A stretch of DNA of 33,361 nucleotides from Bdellovibrionaceae bacterium UBA2316 (GTDB taxonomy: Bacteria; Bdellovibrionota; Bdellovibrionia; Bdellovibrionales; Bdellovibrionaceae): contig DDVI01000118.1 of assembly GCA_002345205.1 (NCBI GenBank), forward strand, positions 1 through 33,361. The letters are read 5' to 3'. A program made the translations under genes and the position numbers. The notes beneath the pieces are model-generated. The model saw only the letters and a list, made by a program, of their open reading frames with translations. It searched no databases and was not told the DNA's origin. Shown here one piece after another: positions 1-8,188 of the stretch. Position 1 is the first letter of the stretch. Each line of letters begins with the position of its first letter.

Positions 1-7
1 ACAATTT

Positions 8-724
8 TTAATATCTCGCCGATATTACCAAGTCGATGGAATATATTTTTTCGGCCAAGTTATAGTAACCTATCCCAAGACTTGGTAATTCACTGCCGTC
101 GTATTTAAAATTTAAATCATAGCCTAATCCAAAGGCGCGATTAGTTCTAAGCTCTGTATGCCAAACCTCATGGAACTCTAATCCCTTCGAAGGATAGCTA
201 ATTCTTTCAATATGTCGATGGTAACCAGTTTCGCTTTCTATTTTTCGAGCGGCCTCTCTGTAAGGTTGAAGTTCCGGTTGGGCCCCTTCTGTACCATAAT
301 GTCGATAGGCATAGGCAGAAAGACATATCGTGTCTGGGCAAAATGTTTTAGCCTCTGAAGCCAATATTTTCTTTTCTTTTAAAACTTGAGCATAGCAAAT
401 GTATTGGGCGATTTGATTGGCGTCAAATTCTTTGCAAATATCTTTATCTTGGTTTTCAGAAAAAATTTCGCCATAGCACGTACTTTGTTCAAAAAGATTG
501 GCAATTGTTTGGCAAAACTCCACTGCCTTTTTAAGTCCTTTTAAATTTGGACTTCCCAAATAAATGCCTTTGGCTGTTTCGTATTTCTTGTTTGCTTCGT
601 CCTGCTGAAACTTTATTTTTTCTCGATAGGCGTCTTCAGCAGAGTTATCTTTCTTAATTAAGAACGAAAAACATCCCGTATTTGCTAATCCAATTAAAAA
701 TATCAATAGTAATCTAAATTTCAT
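8..724 (-). CDS. Putative lipoprotein of unknown function
   Basis: I do not recognise the family. The product is 238 residues if it starts at the ATG at 724. That start puts a lipoprotein-like signal first: MKFR, a hydrophobic run, then a cysteine after ANTG at about residue 18. The lipobox is imperfect because Asn and Thr replace the usual Leu and Ala/Ser. A longer reading frame runs up to 805, but its extra 27 residues lack signal character. After the cysteine comes a charged helical stretch, then a segment with several Cys residues (around 70-135) that may form disulfides in the periplasm. The C-terminus lies 8 bases from the window edge. No strong ribosome binding site is visible, so the exact start is uncertain. 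Confidence 0.6.
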   Translation of the reverse strand: MKFRLLLIFLIGLANTGCFSFLIKKDNSAEDAYREKIKFQQDEANKKYETAKGIYLGSPNLKGLKKAVEFCQTIANLFEQSTCYGEIFSENQDKDICKEFDANQIAQYICYAQVLKEKKILASEAKTFCPDTICLSAYAYRHYGTEGAQPELQPYREAARKIESETGYHRHIERISYPSKGLEFHEVWHTELRTNRAFGLGYDLNFKYDGSELPSLGIGYYNLAEKIYSIDLVISARY

Positions 725-915
725 CTTATTTATGCTTTTATGACCTGTCCTATAAGTCAAAATATTAACATCAAATCGGTCGCACACAACGAAAAACAAA
801 TCCAATCACGACGCTACTTTTCGAGGTTTTCAGTTTACTAATTTTAAAGCATCTTCACTACTATGATCTATTAAGTTTCACTTGATTTGCAACTACACTG
901 ATGAGAAGAGAAAGC

Positions 916-1269
916 ATGGCCTATATAAGACTTGATGACGGGACCCAATTCGATTTATCCATTCCCGTAACTCAGCTTTCACAACCGGAACGATTTAAAA
1001 AGGCAATGAAAACCTTTGGTATTGTATTCGCCATTTCTTTAGTTTCGATTCTAGTTCCCGTTTTTCACTTTGTATTAGTTCCACTGTTTTTAATAGCTTC
1101 TATTGTTTTGGCGTTTCGGCAATATAACAAAGTGTTTGAATTTGATTTAAAAGGTGTCCAGTGCCCGAAATGCAAAGACGACTTAAAAGAAGGACTCCTG
1201 ACAACAAAAGAAAATAGATTTTCTGTCTATTGTTTTACCTGTCGACGGAATCTTTCTGTTGGTACTTGA
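916..1269 (+). CDS. Small membrane protein with C-terminal zinc ribbon
   Basis: Family not recognised. The 117-residue product has a soluble N-terminus of about 30 residues and a hydrophobic block at about 34-67 that could form two membrane helices. A C-terminal tail carries CPKC (C83, C86) and CFTC (C106, C109), the four-cysteine layout of a zinc ribbon. The in-frame ATG at 901 has no ribosome binding site. The ATG at 916 is preceded by the purine stretch GAGAAGAGAAAG, so I chose it. It is probably an inner-membrane protein with a cytoplasmic metal-binding tail. The flanking genes do not suggest a role. Confidence 0.65.
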   Translation: MAYIRLDDGTQFDLSIPVTQLSQPERFKKAMKTFGIVFAISLVSILVPVFHFVLVPLFLIASIVLAFRQYNKVFEFDLKGVQCPKCKDDLKEGLLTTKENRFSVYCFTCRRNLSVGT

Positions 1270-1367
1270 TTTATTTCTAACAACCTCGAAAATAAAATAT
1301 TCCAAAAATCCCTGTTCTGCAATATACGCCTTGACCACAGATTGGGCTTATTAGTAGACACCTGAGC

Positions 1368-2120
1368 ATGATTAAAAATATTTCCGTTCTAGTTATTTTT
1401 CTTACAAGCCTAAGTGCTTTCGCACAGATTACGGAAGCTGATTTTAACCTTGTTACAAAAGCCTTTCATGATGAATATGATTCTGAATTAATAGTTAAAA
1501 ACCAAAATATCTCGATTAACCCGGCATCAAGTCCCGCGATGATAGGCTTTTGGTGGAAGCTGGATGAAGTCCGTGCTGCTTATTCATCCTTGTTTGATAA
1601 AGACACGCAAATCCTTACTCATTATTTATTTTTATTCGGTGGCTATGCTCGAATGAAAGGAATGACTCGGGATGGGGTCGCGGCGACGCTTTGTCACGAA
1701 TTAGGTCACGGCATCGGCGGGGAACCTTATAAAAATTATGAATTCGAAGACACCGACGTATCGGTGGAAGGCCAAGCTGATTATTTCGCATTTCGCTATT
1801 GCTTAGTACGTATCTTCAAACGCTTACCGCCAGCACAATCCGTAAAACCACTTAATGCATATACTGATTCTATTTGCAAAACGGTCCCTGATGCCTCTTA
1901 TGCTTTTTGTATGCGCGCCTTTCAAACCTTGGAAAGTGAACGTATTTTTTTTAAATTGAATCCTGACGATCCAAATTCCGAATACGAAAAAAGTGACCCC
2001 TCGATCGTAGTCACGGTAAATAAAGATCCCTATCACTATCCTTCAAGCCAATGTCGCCTAGATACAATGATGAATGGAATCTTAGGAAAAGAACGTCCAC
2101 GCTGTTGGTATGCCCCTTAA
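1368..2120 (+). CDS. Secreted zinc metallopeptidase (HELGH, M48-like ligand pattern)
   Basis: The 250-residue protein starts with a Sec signal peptide (MIKNIS, hydrophobic core, cleavage probably after AFA near residue 19). It carries a zincin active site, HELGH at 110-114: two histidine ligands and the catalytic glutamate. A downstream EGQAD at 134-138 fits the third ligand glutamate of gluzincins and resembles the ExxAD element of M48 peptidases. Near the C-terminus, YPSSQCRLDT (about 224-233) resembles a conserved tail element of secreted M48-like proteins. Several cysteines suggest disulfides in the periplasm or outside the cell. The substrate is unknown. The MFS gene follows after about 40 bases but need not be functionally linked. 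Confidence 0.75.
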   Translation: MIKNISVLVIFLTSLSAFAQITEADFNLVTKAFHDEYDSELIVKNQNISINPASSPAMIGFWWKLDEVRAAYSSLFDKDTQILTHYLFLFGGYARMKGMTRDGVAATLCHELGHGIGGEPYKNYEFEDTDVSVEGQADYFAFRYCLVRIFKRLPPAQSVKPLNAYTDSICKTVPDASYAFCMRAFQTLESERIFFKLNPDDPNSEYEKSDPSIVVTVNKDPYHYPSSQCRLDTMMNGILGKERPRCWYAP

Positions 2121-2160
2121 CTAGTTATTTATCTATAACTCCCCATTCAAGAAGGTTCCA

Positions 2161-3402
2161 ATGCAACAATCGACTATCAATCCAGATCAATTCACGGGTT
2201 ATCAAAAATTTGTAATCGCAATTTTAGCGTTTCTCCAATTCACCATCATTTTGGACTTCATGATTATGTCGCCTATGGGTGCGATCCTGATGCCCGCTTT
2301 AAAAATTTCTCCAGCACAGTTTGGTACGGTCGTATCTGCCTATGCCTTAAGCGCGGGTATTTCTGGTTTCCTCGCGGCCGGATTCGCAGATCGCTATGAT
2401 CGCAAAAAACTACTTTTGTTCTTTTACGCTGGCTTTGTATTGGGCACATTATTTTGCGGTTTAGCTCCCAATTATTATTTCTTACTTGCAGCCCGAATCG
2501 TCACGGGAATTTTCGGTGGGGTTATTGGATCCGTTGTAATGGCAATTGCGACCGATTTATTTCCATTCCAAATGCGCGGTCGCGTGATGGGATTTTTGCA
2601 GACAGCATTTGCAGCTAGTCAAATTCTGGGGATTCCAGCTGGTTTATTTTTTTCAAATCATTGGGGATGGCATTCTCCATTTTTGATGATTGTTGCCGTT
2701 AGCGCTGTTGTCGGCGGCATTATCGTCATGTATTTGAAACCAGTGAATTCCCACCTCGCAGTGAAACCCGATAGAAATGCGTTTCATCATCTATTTACTA
2801 CTTTGAAAAATACGGACTATATCCTGCCCTTTTTAACTACCGGACTATTAAGTTTAGGCGGTTACATGCTTATGCCCTTCAGTAGTGCGTTCACTGTTCA
2901 CAATCTAGGAATTCACATCGAAAGTTTACCGTCCATCTATTTGTTTACAGGACTTGCCTCGATATTTATTGGGCCTTTAGTAGGTAAAGCCGCCGATGCA
3001 TTTGGAAAATTTAAAGTGTTTGTTTTTGGTTCCGGCGTGAGCGCTGTGATGGTAGTGATCTATACAAATTTGGGTATAACGCCCTTGTATGCGGTGGTTG
3101 CAGTCAATACAGTAATGTTCGTCGGTATTTTCTCAAGAATGATTCCATCCCAAGCATTGATGTCCGCCATTCCAACTCCTGAAAACCGTGGTGCCTTTAT
3201 GGCCGTAAGCGCATCACTTCAACAGTTAGCAGGCGGAGTCGCATCACTTGTGGCGGGATTAATTGTTGTCGAAGGCACCGAAGGGGTCTTAGAGCACTTT
3301 GATACCCTTGGTTACATTATGGTTGGGACGACAATCGTAACGACCATCTCGATGTACATCATTAGTAATCGCGTTTCGGTCCCTAACGCGCATCCGGCTT
3401 AA
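2161..3402 (+). CDS. MFS transporter, DHA1-type drug/metabolite antiporter
   Basis: The 413-residue polytopic inner-membrane protein has the hydrophobic profile of 12 transmembrane helices. The MFS motif A is recognisable in the loop after helix 2 as ADRYDRKKLL (about 76-85). A matching GKAADAFGKFK stretch lies in the second half. Length and motifs fit the DHA1 family of proton-coupled exporters (AraJ/Bcr/EmrD-like). The substrate cannot be predicted. The ATG at 2161 is preceded by AGAAGG at a suitable distance. The gene converges on the desaturase gene, with only about 15 bases between the two stop codons and no obvious terminator hairpin. Confidence 0.85.
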   Translation: MQQSTINPDQFTGYQKFVIAILAFLQFTIILDFMIMSPMGAILMPALKISPAQFGTVVSAYALSAGISGFLAAGFADRYDRKKLLLFFYAGFVLGTLFCGLAPNYYFLLAARIVTGIFGGVIGSVVMAIATDLFPFQMRGRVMGFLQTAFAASQILGIPAGLFFSNHWGWHSPFLMIVAVSAVVGGIIVMYLKPVNSHLAVKPDRNAFHHLFTTLKNTDYILPFLTTGLLSLGGYMLMPFSSAFTVHNLGIHIESLPSIYLFTGLASIFIGPLVGKAADAFGKFKVFVFGSGVSAVMVVIYTNLGITPLYAVVAVNTVMFVGIFSRMIPSQALMSAIPTPENRGAFMAVSASLQQLAGGVASLVAGLIVVEGTEGVLEHFDTLGYIMVGTTIVTTISMYIISNRVSVPNAHPA

Positions 3403-3417
3403 ATTTTATTTAAAAAA

Positions 3418-4224
3418 TTAAAAGTATAGTTTGATAAAATGGCGCAACATCGACGGATGTTCATTTTGCACACCAGCTTTTGGACGCACAAATCGGGCAT
3501 GATAACTTGGTAAATCTGCCCAGTGCATGCGAGGGCGTTCATGATGGGCCATGTGGTAACCACCATTTAACAAAAAGAAATTTAACACCTTAGACGTAAA
3601 AGTTTTTGAGTGATGATGTTCTGAATTTGCATCACAACCATCATGCAGGAAAAAATTAATAAAAACTAAAATATTTGAACTTAATATCCAAGCCAACATA
3701 ACATGAACTACGAATGAAAACGGATTCCACAGCAGCCCAACTATAGTGAAAACGAATAAACTGATTGTCTCGCAGATTAGTGACTTTGAACGTTCACTTG
3801 GCAATCCCGTAAAAAAAGAGCGAGGCCGTAACTTCATCTGTGCGATTTGGGCGTTGAATGTATAGTAGAAAATGCGCCATAGGCCTGTTCGATTGCCCAC
3901 CACATGCGCCCCCATCCAATCCTTTTCATTATTGGGATTAGGATGATGATTAATTAAATGAGGCACATAAATTGTTGTTACAGGCATACCGGTCGCAATA
4001 GATAATACCATATTCAGAAAGATATTCGCGTTTGTGCTTTCAAACATTCCTAGATGCATCAGATTATGATTTATATTGAAACAAATGTACGTCGTAAATA
4101 TCAAACCCGGAATCAGCAAAACCGTACTCCAGCCCGGTAGGACCAGCAGTCCCCAAATCAGCAAACAGAAATGAAACGCTATGAAAAACAGACTTCGCAG
4201 ATCTCTGCGATCACTAAGCTTCAT
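3418..4224 (-). CDS. Membrane fatty-acid desaturase / hydroxylase family protein
   Basis: The product is a di-iron integral-membrane oxidoreductase of the fatty-acid desaturase superfamily, 268 residues from the ATG at 4224. The histidine clusters are HNLMH (53-57), HLINHH (89-94), HDGCDANSEHHH (194-205) and HMAHH (224-228). They are separated by hydrophobic segments, as expected for a di-iron site on the cytoplasmic face. The short first box and the MPxTxYxxHLINHH layout make a hydroxylase or ketolase of the same superfamily possible. The frame stays open to a TTG at 4320, but those 32 codons are read in another frame by an ETHE1-like relic, so I place the start at 4224. The relic's stop (TAG) lies 8 bases inside this gene, which could give translational coupling. 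Confidence 0.75.
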   Translation of the reverse strand: MKLSDRRDLRSLFFIAFHFCLLIWGLLVLPGWSTVLLIPGLIFTTYICFNINHNLMHLGMFESTNANIFLNMVLSIATGMPVTTIYVPHLINHHPNPNNEKDWMGAHVVGNRTGLWRIFYYTFNAQIAQMKLRPRSFFTGLPSERSKSLICETISLFVFTIVGLLWNPFSFVVHVMLAWILSSNILVFINFFLHDGCDANSEHHHSKTFTSKVLNFFLLNGGYHMAHHERPRMHWADLPSYHARFVRPKAGVQNEHPSMLRHFIKLYF

Positions 4225-4336
4225 TTTTTCCGATACCAATGGTTGTTGATTTTTGACCTTTATAGTCGTGGCCGGGATATACATACGTCGATGCTTCAGT
4301 CTCAAATAGCTGACGAACAACAGTATCCGCGATCAT
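4214..4336 (-). pseudogene. Deletion relic of an ETHE1-type persulfide dioxygenase gene
   Basis: A 40-codon frame on the minus strand has a good ribosome binding site (AAGGAG, 6 bases before the ATG at 4336). It reads like the two ends of a metallo-beta-lactamase-fold persulfide dioxygenase joined together. Residues 8-20 (RQLFETEASTYVY) match the family's N-terminal RQLFDxxSSTYTY. Directly after comes YPGHDYKGQKSTTIG, the family's late YPGHDYKGxxxSTIG signature, which carries zinc and iron ligand residues. The roughly 150 residues that should lie between, including the THxHxDH motif, are absent, and the frame stops 10 residues after the signature. The product cannot be active. The intact ATG and ribosome binding site may still drive translation into the desaturase gene that overlaps its 3' end. 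Confidence 0.7.
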
Positions 4337-4480
4337 ACGAGGCTCCTTGGTCACCGACTTATATTAACTAAGGAGGACAAACCTGGGAACTAGAAAGTAC
4401 CACCGTGAAAGGTTCTTAACGCAAACGGCCATGTCCGAAAACAGCCAGTATTTTATCTTTTTTTCCTTTATATTGTCCCT

Positions 4481-5944
4481 ATGAAACAGAGGGATATATA
4501 CTATCAAGCCCTACTTGCCCGCGATCATAGATTTGATGGCAAATTTTTTGTCGGTGTAAAAACCACTGGAATTTACTGTCGCCCTATCTGCCCGGCTAAA
4601 CCTAAAAAGGAAAACGTAGAATTTTATTCCACCCACTATGAAGCCGAACGTGCGGGTTATCGTCCGTGTTTGCGTTGCCGTCCAGAAAGCGCGCCTCAGT
4701 CGCCGGCCTGGATTGGAAAGTCTGCTGTCATTCAACGCGCGATTAAAGTGTTGCATGCTCAGGAATCATTAGAATTCGACGAGGATAGATTTGCCTCACT
4801 ATTTGGTGTTTCCGCACGGCATTTACGCCGTTTGTTTCAGGACGAAATCGGTAAAACTCCAAAACAAATATCGTTTGAAATTCGCTTGAACCTGGCTCGG
4901 AAACTAATTATTGAAACATCTTTACCTATTACGCACATTGCGTTTGCATCCGGATTTAGTTCCATTCGGCGATTTAATGATGCCTTCAAAGAACGTTTTA
5001 AAAAAACGCCTCGCTTAATACGTCGAAATAAAATCAACGCCGGTGAAGGTTTAAAAGTATCCATCCCCTACCGGCCGCCGTTTGATTTTGATGGTTTGAC
5101 AGCAAATTATAAACGTCACAGAATAGGCAATTTAGAATGGTTTGAAGATGGTAAAATGAATCGAATCGTTTCAATGGACGGCAAGGTTGGAAAGATCACC
5201 ATTAGCAATGATCCCGATCATTCATGTTTAGTCGTTCATATCGATTTTCCAGATACCAGAATGATTCACGCTATTATTTCAAAGGTTCGGCATTTATTTG
5301 ATTTAAATTCGGACCCCGTGGTTATTGCCAATCAACTTGAAACGAATTCCCAAATTAAAAAAATTCTTCTTAAATATCCTGGTATTCGATTACCCTCAGG
5401 TTGGGACCCATTTGAAGTTTCAATTAGTTCAATCCTTGGACAGCTGGTTAGTGTTGAACAAGGTCAGTCATTGCTTTCTGATTTGATTGAACTTTTAGGT
5501 GAAGAAACAGCCTATGTAATAAATGGTAAGAAAATTAAACTATTTCCGACACCAACTGTGTTGGCTCGCGCTCATCTGGAAAAATTAAAAACAACACGCA
5601 TTCGTAAAGAAACATTAAAGTTATTTTCCCAAGCCGTCGTGGATGGAAAAATTTCTTTAGAAGCGACTCAGGATGTGGACGAGTTTTTAAATACGGTTAT
5701 GTCAATTAAAGGCATCGGACCGTGGACCGCCAACTACATGGCTTTAAAAGTACTACGTCACACAGATACATTCCCAGAAACTGATCTAATTTTAGCTCGC
5801 GCCCTTGATTTACATTCGAAGGACGTTGTACAGCAAATGAGCCCATGGCGGGGATACGTGGCCGCTTTATTTTGGCGAAATTATTCTCATACGTTAGCTA
5901 AAAACAAGAAAAAAGGAGCGTCCCGTGTCACCACTTCAAATTAA
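4481..5944 (+). CDS. Ada-like regulator fused to AlkA 3-methyladenine DNA glycosylase
   Basis: A three-module DNA alkylation-response protein of 487 residues. Residues 1-75 form the Ada N-terminal zinc domain, with Cys33, Cys37, Cys63 and Cys66; in Ada the first of these accepts methyl groups from phosphotriesters and switches on transcription. Residues about 80-182 are an AraC-type helix-turn-helix. Residues about 195-475 are AlkA-like: FEVSISSILGQLVSVEQ, a helix-hairpin-helix KGIGPWTANYM (410-420) and catalytic Asp435 in FPETD. The protein should both sense damage and excise alkylated bases. The same fusion is known in mycobacteria (AdaA-AlkA). It heads an operon with the methyltransferase and AlkB. 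No ribosome binding site precedes the ATG. A TATATT hexamer at 4469-4474 is spaced like a -10 box for a leaderless transcript. Confidence 0.92.
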   Translation: MKQRDIYYQALLARDHRFDGKFFVGVKTTGIYCRPICPAKPKKENVEFYSTHYEAERAGYRPCLRCRPESAPQSPAWIGKSAVIQRAIKVLHAQESLEFDEDRFASLFGVSARHLRRLFQDEIGKTPKQISFEIRLNLARKLIIETSLPITHIAFASGFSSIRRFNDAFKERFKKTPRLIRRNKINAGEGLKVSIPYRPPFDFDGLTANYKRHRIGNLEWFEDGKMNRIVSMDGKVGKITISNDPDHSCLVVHIDFPDTRMIHAIISKVRHLFDLNSDPVVIANQLETNSQIKKILLKYPGIRLPSGWDPFEVSISSILGQLVSVEQGQSLLSDLIELLGEETAYVINGKKIKLFPTPTVLARAHLEKLKTTRIRKETLKLFSQAVVDGKISLEATQDVDEFLNTVMSIKGIGPWTANYMALKVLRHTDTFPETDLILARALDLHSKDVVQQMSPWRGYVAALFWRNYSHTLAKNKKKGASRVTTSN

Positions 5945-6407
5945 ATTTCAAAGTGAAATCGGCCCCATATTTTTAGTCGCTTCAGAGAAAGGTCTTCATG
6001 GAGTTTACTGGAAAGAAATGAAAATCGAGTATGCTATGCCTAAAACACAAGGCACAGCGATGGACATACTAAAAGAGACACAAAAGCAGTTGGAGCAGTA
6101 CCTAAAAGGACAACGTAAAGTCTTTGATTTACCACTGGATGCAACAGGCACCGATTTTCAAAAACGAGTGTGGCTTGAACTTAGTAAAATTCCGTACGGC
6201 AAAACATTTTCTTATAGCGAAATCGCAAAGAAGATTCAAAATGATAGAGCCGTTCGAGCCGTAGGAACTGCAAATGGACGCAACCCCATCAGTTTAATTG
6301 TTCCCTGCCATCGCGTAATTGCCGCCGACGGAACTCTCGGTGGCTATGCCGGCGGTTTAGAAATTAAGGAAAAACTTTTACGTCTGGAGCAAAGTGGATC
6401 CTTATGA
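5925..6407 (+). CDS. ogt: Methylated-DNA--[protein]-cysteine S-methyltransferase
   Basis: A 160-residue suicide enzyme that transfers the methyl group of O6-methylguanine to its own cysteine. The active-site motif PCHRV at 127-131 gives acceptor Cys128. The helix-turn-helix DNA-binding segment with RAVGTANGRNP precedes it, and the GGYAGG loop follows. The start is a GTG at 5925 with AAGGAG 7 bases upstream. This overlaps the end of the ada-alkA fusion by 20 bases. The fusion lacks its own C-terminal methyltransferase domain, so this gene supplies the second half of classical Ada. The next gene, alkB, starts inside its stop codon (ATGA). Confidence 0.93.
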   Translation: MSPLQIKFQSEIGPIFLVASEKGLHGVYWKEMKIEYAMPKTQGTAMDILKETQKQLEQYLKGQRKVFDLPLDATGTDFQKRVWLELSKIPYGKTFSYSEIAKKIQNDRAVRAVGTANGRNPISLIVPCHRVIAADGTLGGYAGGLEIKEKLLRLEQSGSL

Positions 6408-6982
6408 AGAATCTTTTACCGAAAGATGGCGAGGCATTTTATCATCCGAATTTTTTTTCTGAAAAAGAAAGTCAGGAACTTTTTCAACATCTGCATTCCG
6501 AAATTAATTGGAAACATGAACCAATTACGATTTTTGGCAAAAAAGTTATGCAGCCCCGATTAACAGCCTGGTATGGCGACGACCAAAAGGTCATTCGTTA
6601 TTCGGGTATTTCAATGGAACCGCAACCCTGGACCACACCGCTTTTGCAAATTAAAAAGCGCGTGGATACCGCAGCCAAAGTATGTTTCAATAGCGTGCTA
6701 TTGAACTACTACAGAAATGAAAACGATAGCATGGGCTGGCATCGCGACAATGAAAAAGAATTAGGAATCAATCCCGTTATTGCTTCGGTTAGCTTTGGCG
6801 CCCCTCGCCGGTTTCGTTTTAAGCATCATCACGAGAGCAGCCTAAAAGAATCGGTGACACTAGAAAATGGTAGTTTGTTACTAATGCAAGGACCAACTCA
6901 ACATTTCTGGGCACATAGTATTCCAAAAATAAAGACCGCAATCCCCGCCCGAATTAATTTAACTTTTCGAATAATTAAATAA
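6404..6982 (+). CDS. alkB: AlkB-family DNA dealkylating dioxygenase
   Basis: A 192-residue Fe(II)/2-oxoglutarate dioxygenase that oxidatively removes methyl groups from 1-methyladenine and 3-methylcytosine in DNA. The iron ligands are visible: H113 and D115 in WHRD, and H171 in WAHS. The 2-oxoglutarate-binding arginines are R183 and R189 in ARINLTFR. The NYYRNENDSMGWHRD block resembles the ALKBH2/ALKBH3-like subgroup more than E. coli AlkB. It overlaps the preceding methyltransferase gene by 4 bases. It completes an operon covering phosphotriesters, N-alkyl purines, O6-alkyl guanine and base-pairing-face lesions. Confidence 0.92.
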   Translation: MKNLLPKDGEAFYHPNFFSEKESQELFQHLHSEINWKHEPITIFGKKVMQPRLTAWYGDDQKVIRYSGISMEPQPWTTPLLQIKKRVDTAAKVCFNSVLLNYYRNENDSMGWHRDNEKELGINPVIASVSFGAPRRFRFKHHHESSLKESVTLENGSLLLMQGPTQHFWAHSIPKIKTAIPARINLTFRIIK

Positions 6983-7018
6983 ATTTTGCACCATATGGAG
7001 TACGGCTCAAAAAAGCCG

Positions 7019-8020
7019 TTAGCGTGACATTTGAGCTTGGGCCCATTCGCTTGGGCCTTTTAAAATGGCCCGCCCAACGGCCGCGAAGTCTACTTTGTTT
7101 TCACAAATAATCTGATCTATAAACTGTCCCGTTTCTATTCCACCGACACCGATCACTGGTAAAGAGGTACTTTGCTTTAAAACCGCCGCATCACTGACCA
7201 GGTAGCCTTCTGTGCTGCGACCATCTTGCCTGCGCCATCCTCCGATACCAGACGATACATCAATTAAATCAACGCCCAGATTTTCGAGTTCTTTTACAAC
7301 CCAAGACATTTCATGCACTTCAAGGCCTCCGTCGCAATGATCTTGCGCGGGCAACCGAACAGCAACTAACAAACTAGGACGTTCGATTTTAATTTGTTTT
7401 ACGATATCGAAAAGCAATCGACTGCGACCTTGAATATTCAAACCGTATTCGTCCTGGCGCTGATTAGTTATGGGTGACAACCACTGATTAATTCCGTATC
7501 CATGGGCCGCATGCAATTCTATAAAATCAAAACCGGCTTTGTGTGCGCGATGAGCGGCTTGGACGAACCATTCAATCCACTGCTGAATTTGCTCTTTAGT
7601 CATGGCCACCGGAGTTTCAAGTGGTCGATCTTTTACGGGAACAACGATCGCGCTTGGCCCCATCAAATCGGAACCTGTAATTTCAGTCGTCGTTTTGCCG
7701 CCCACATGAACAAGCTGAAGTCCTGCCAGACTACCTTTAGATTGAATAATCGTCGCTAACGTTGCAAGGCCTAGAATCTGCCGATCATCGTTTACGCCCA
7801 TTTGATTTGCTTCACCTTTACCGGATGTATGAATAAAGCTGTATTCAACAAATACGATACCTGCTTTGACCTCGGCTAGCCGTTGATAATGCTGGCGGCT
7901 GAGGTCAGTTACAAAACCATTTTCATCTGCCGTCTTTGAAGCCATAGGTGGAACCACCACTCTATTTTGCGCCTGCTTTCCGTTTTTGAAATGATAGGAA
8001 TTAAATCGACATTGACTCAT
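7019..8020 (-). CDS. NADH:flavin oxidoreductase, old yellow enzyme family
   Basis: A 333-residue FMN-dependent ene-reductase-like TIM barrel. Recognisable elements are the N-terminal NRVVVPPM, the substrate/FMN-binding HAAHGYGINQWLSPITNQR, the DEYG that follows, and the C-terminal phosphate-binding stretch VIGVGGIETG with AVGRAIL. Such enzymes reduce activated C=C bonds using NAD(P)H; the physiological substrate is unknown. The frame stays open to 8122, but the ATG at 8020 has GTGGAG upstream and aligns with the usual family start. The gene is divergent from the pirin gene across about 170 bases, so they may share a control region. Another OYE-domain protein (the FadH-like reductase) lies nearby. 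Confidence 0.88.
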   Translation of the reverse strand: MSQCRFNSYHFKNGKQAQNRVVVPPMASKTADENGFVTDLSRQHYQRLAEVKAGIVFVEYSFIHTSGKGEANQMGVNDDRQILGLATLATIIQSKGSLAGLQLVHVGGKTTTEITGSDLMGPSAIVVPVKDRPLETPVAMTKEQIQQWIEWFVQAAHRAHKAGFDFIELHAAHGYGINQWLSPITNQRQDEYGLNIQGRSRLLFDIVKQIKIERPSLLVAVRLPAQDHCDGGLEVHEMSWVVKELENLGVDLIDVSSGIGGWRRQDGRSTEGYLVSDAAVLKQSTSLPVIGVGGIETGQFIDQIICENKVDFAAVGRAILKGPSEWAQAQMSR

Positions 8021-8188
8021 ATAGACTCCACTCTGACTACTAATGTATAAAGTAACGGCATTCCAAATAAAAGTGATAATTTTCGAACAATTTCGTTCGG
8101 CAAAACACATCATTTGAGCCATTAAATGATTTACTTTTTACAATCCCCATTCAAAAATAACAACACTGACGCTGACAAGGATGGCCCC

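Noticed and set aside
4171..4371. Plus-strand ORF of 66 codons over the desaturase start
   Set aside because: Opposite strand to the desaturase and the ETHE1-like relic, with no ribosome binding site or family match.
7002..7019. ACGGCT/AGCCGT hairpin between alkB and the convergent oxidoreductase gene
   Set aside because: Six-base stem with no T tract on either strand; too weak to call a terminator.
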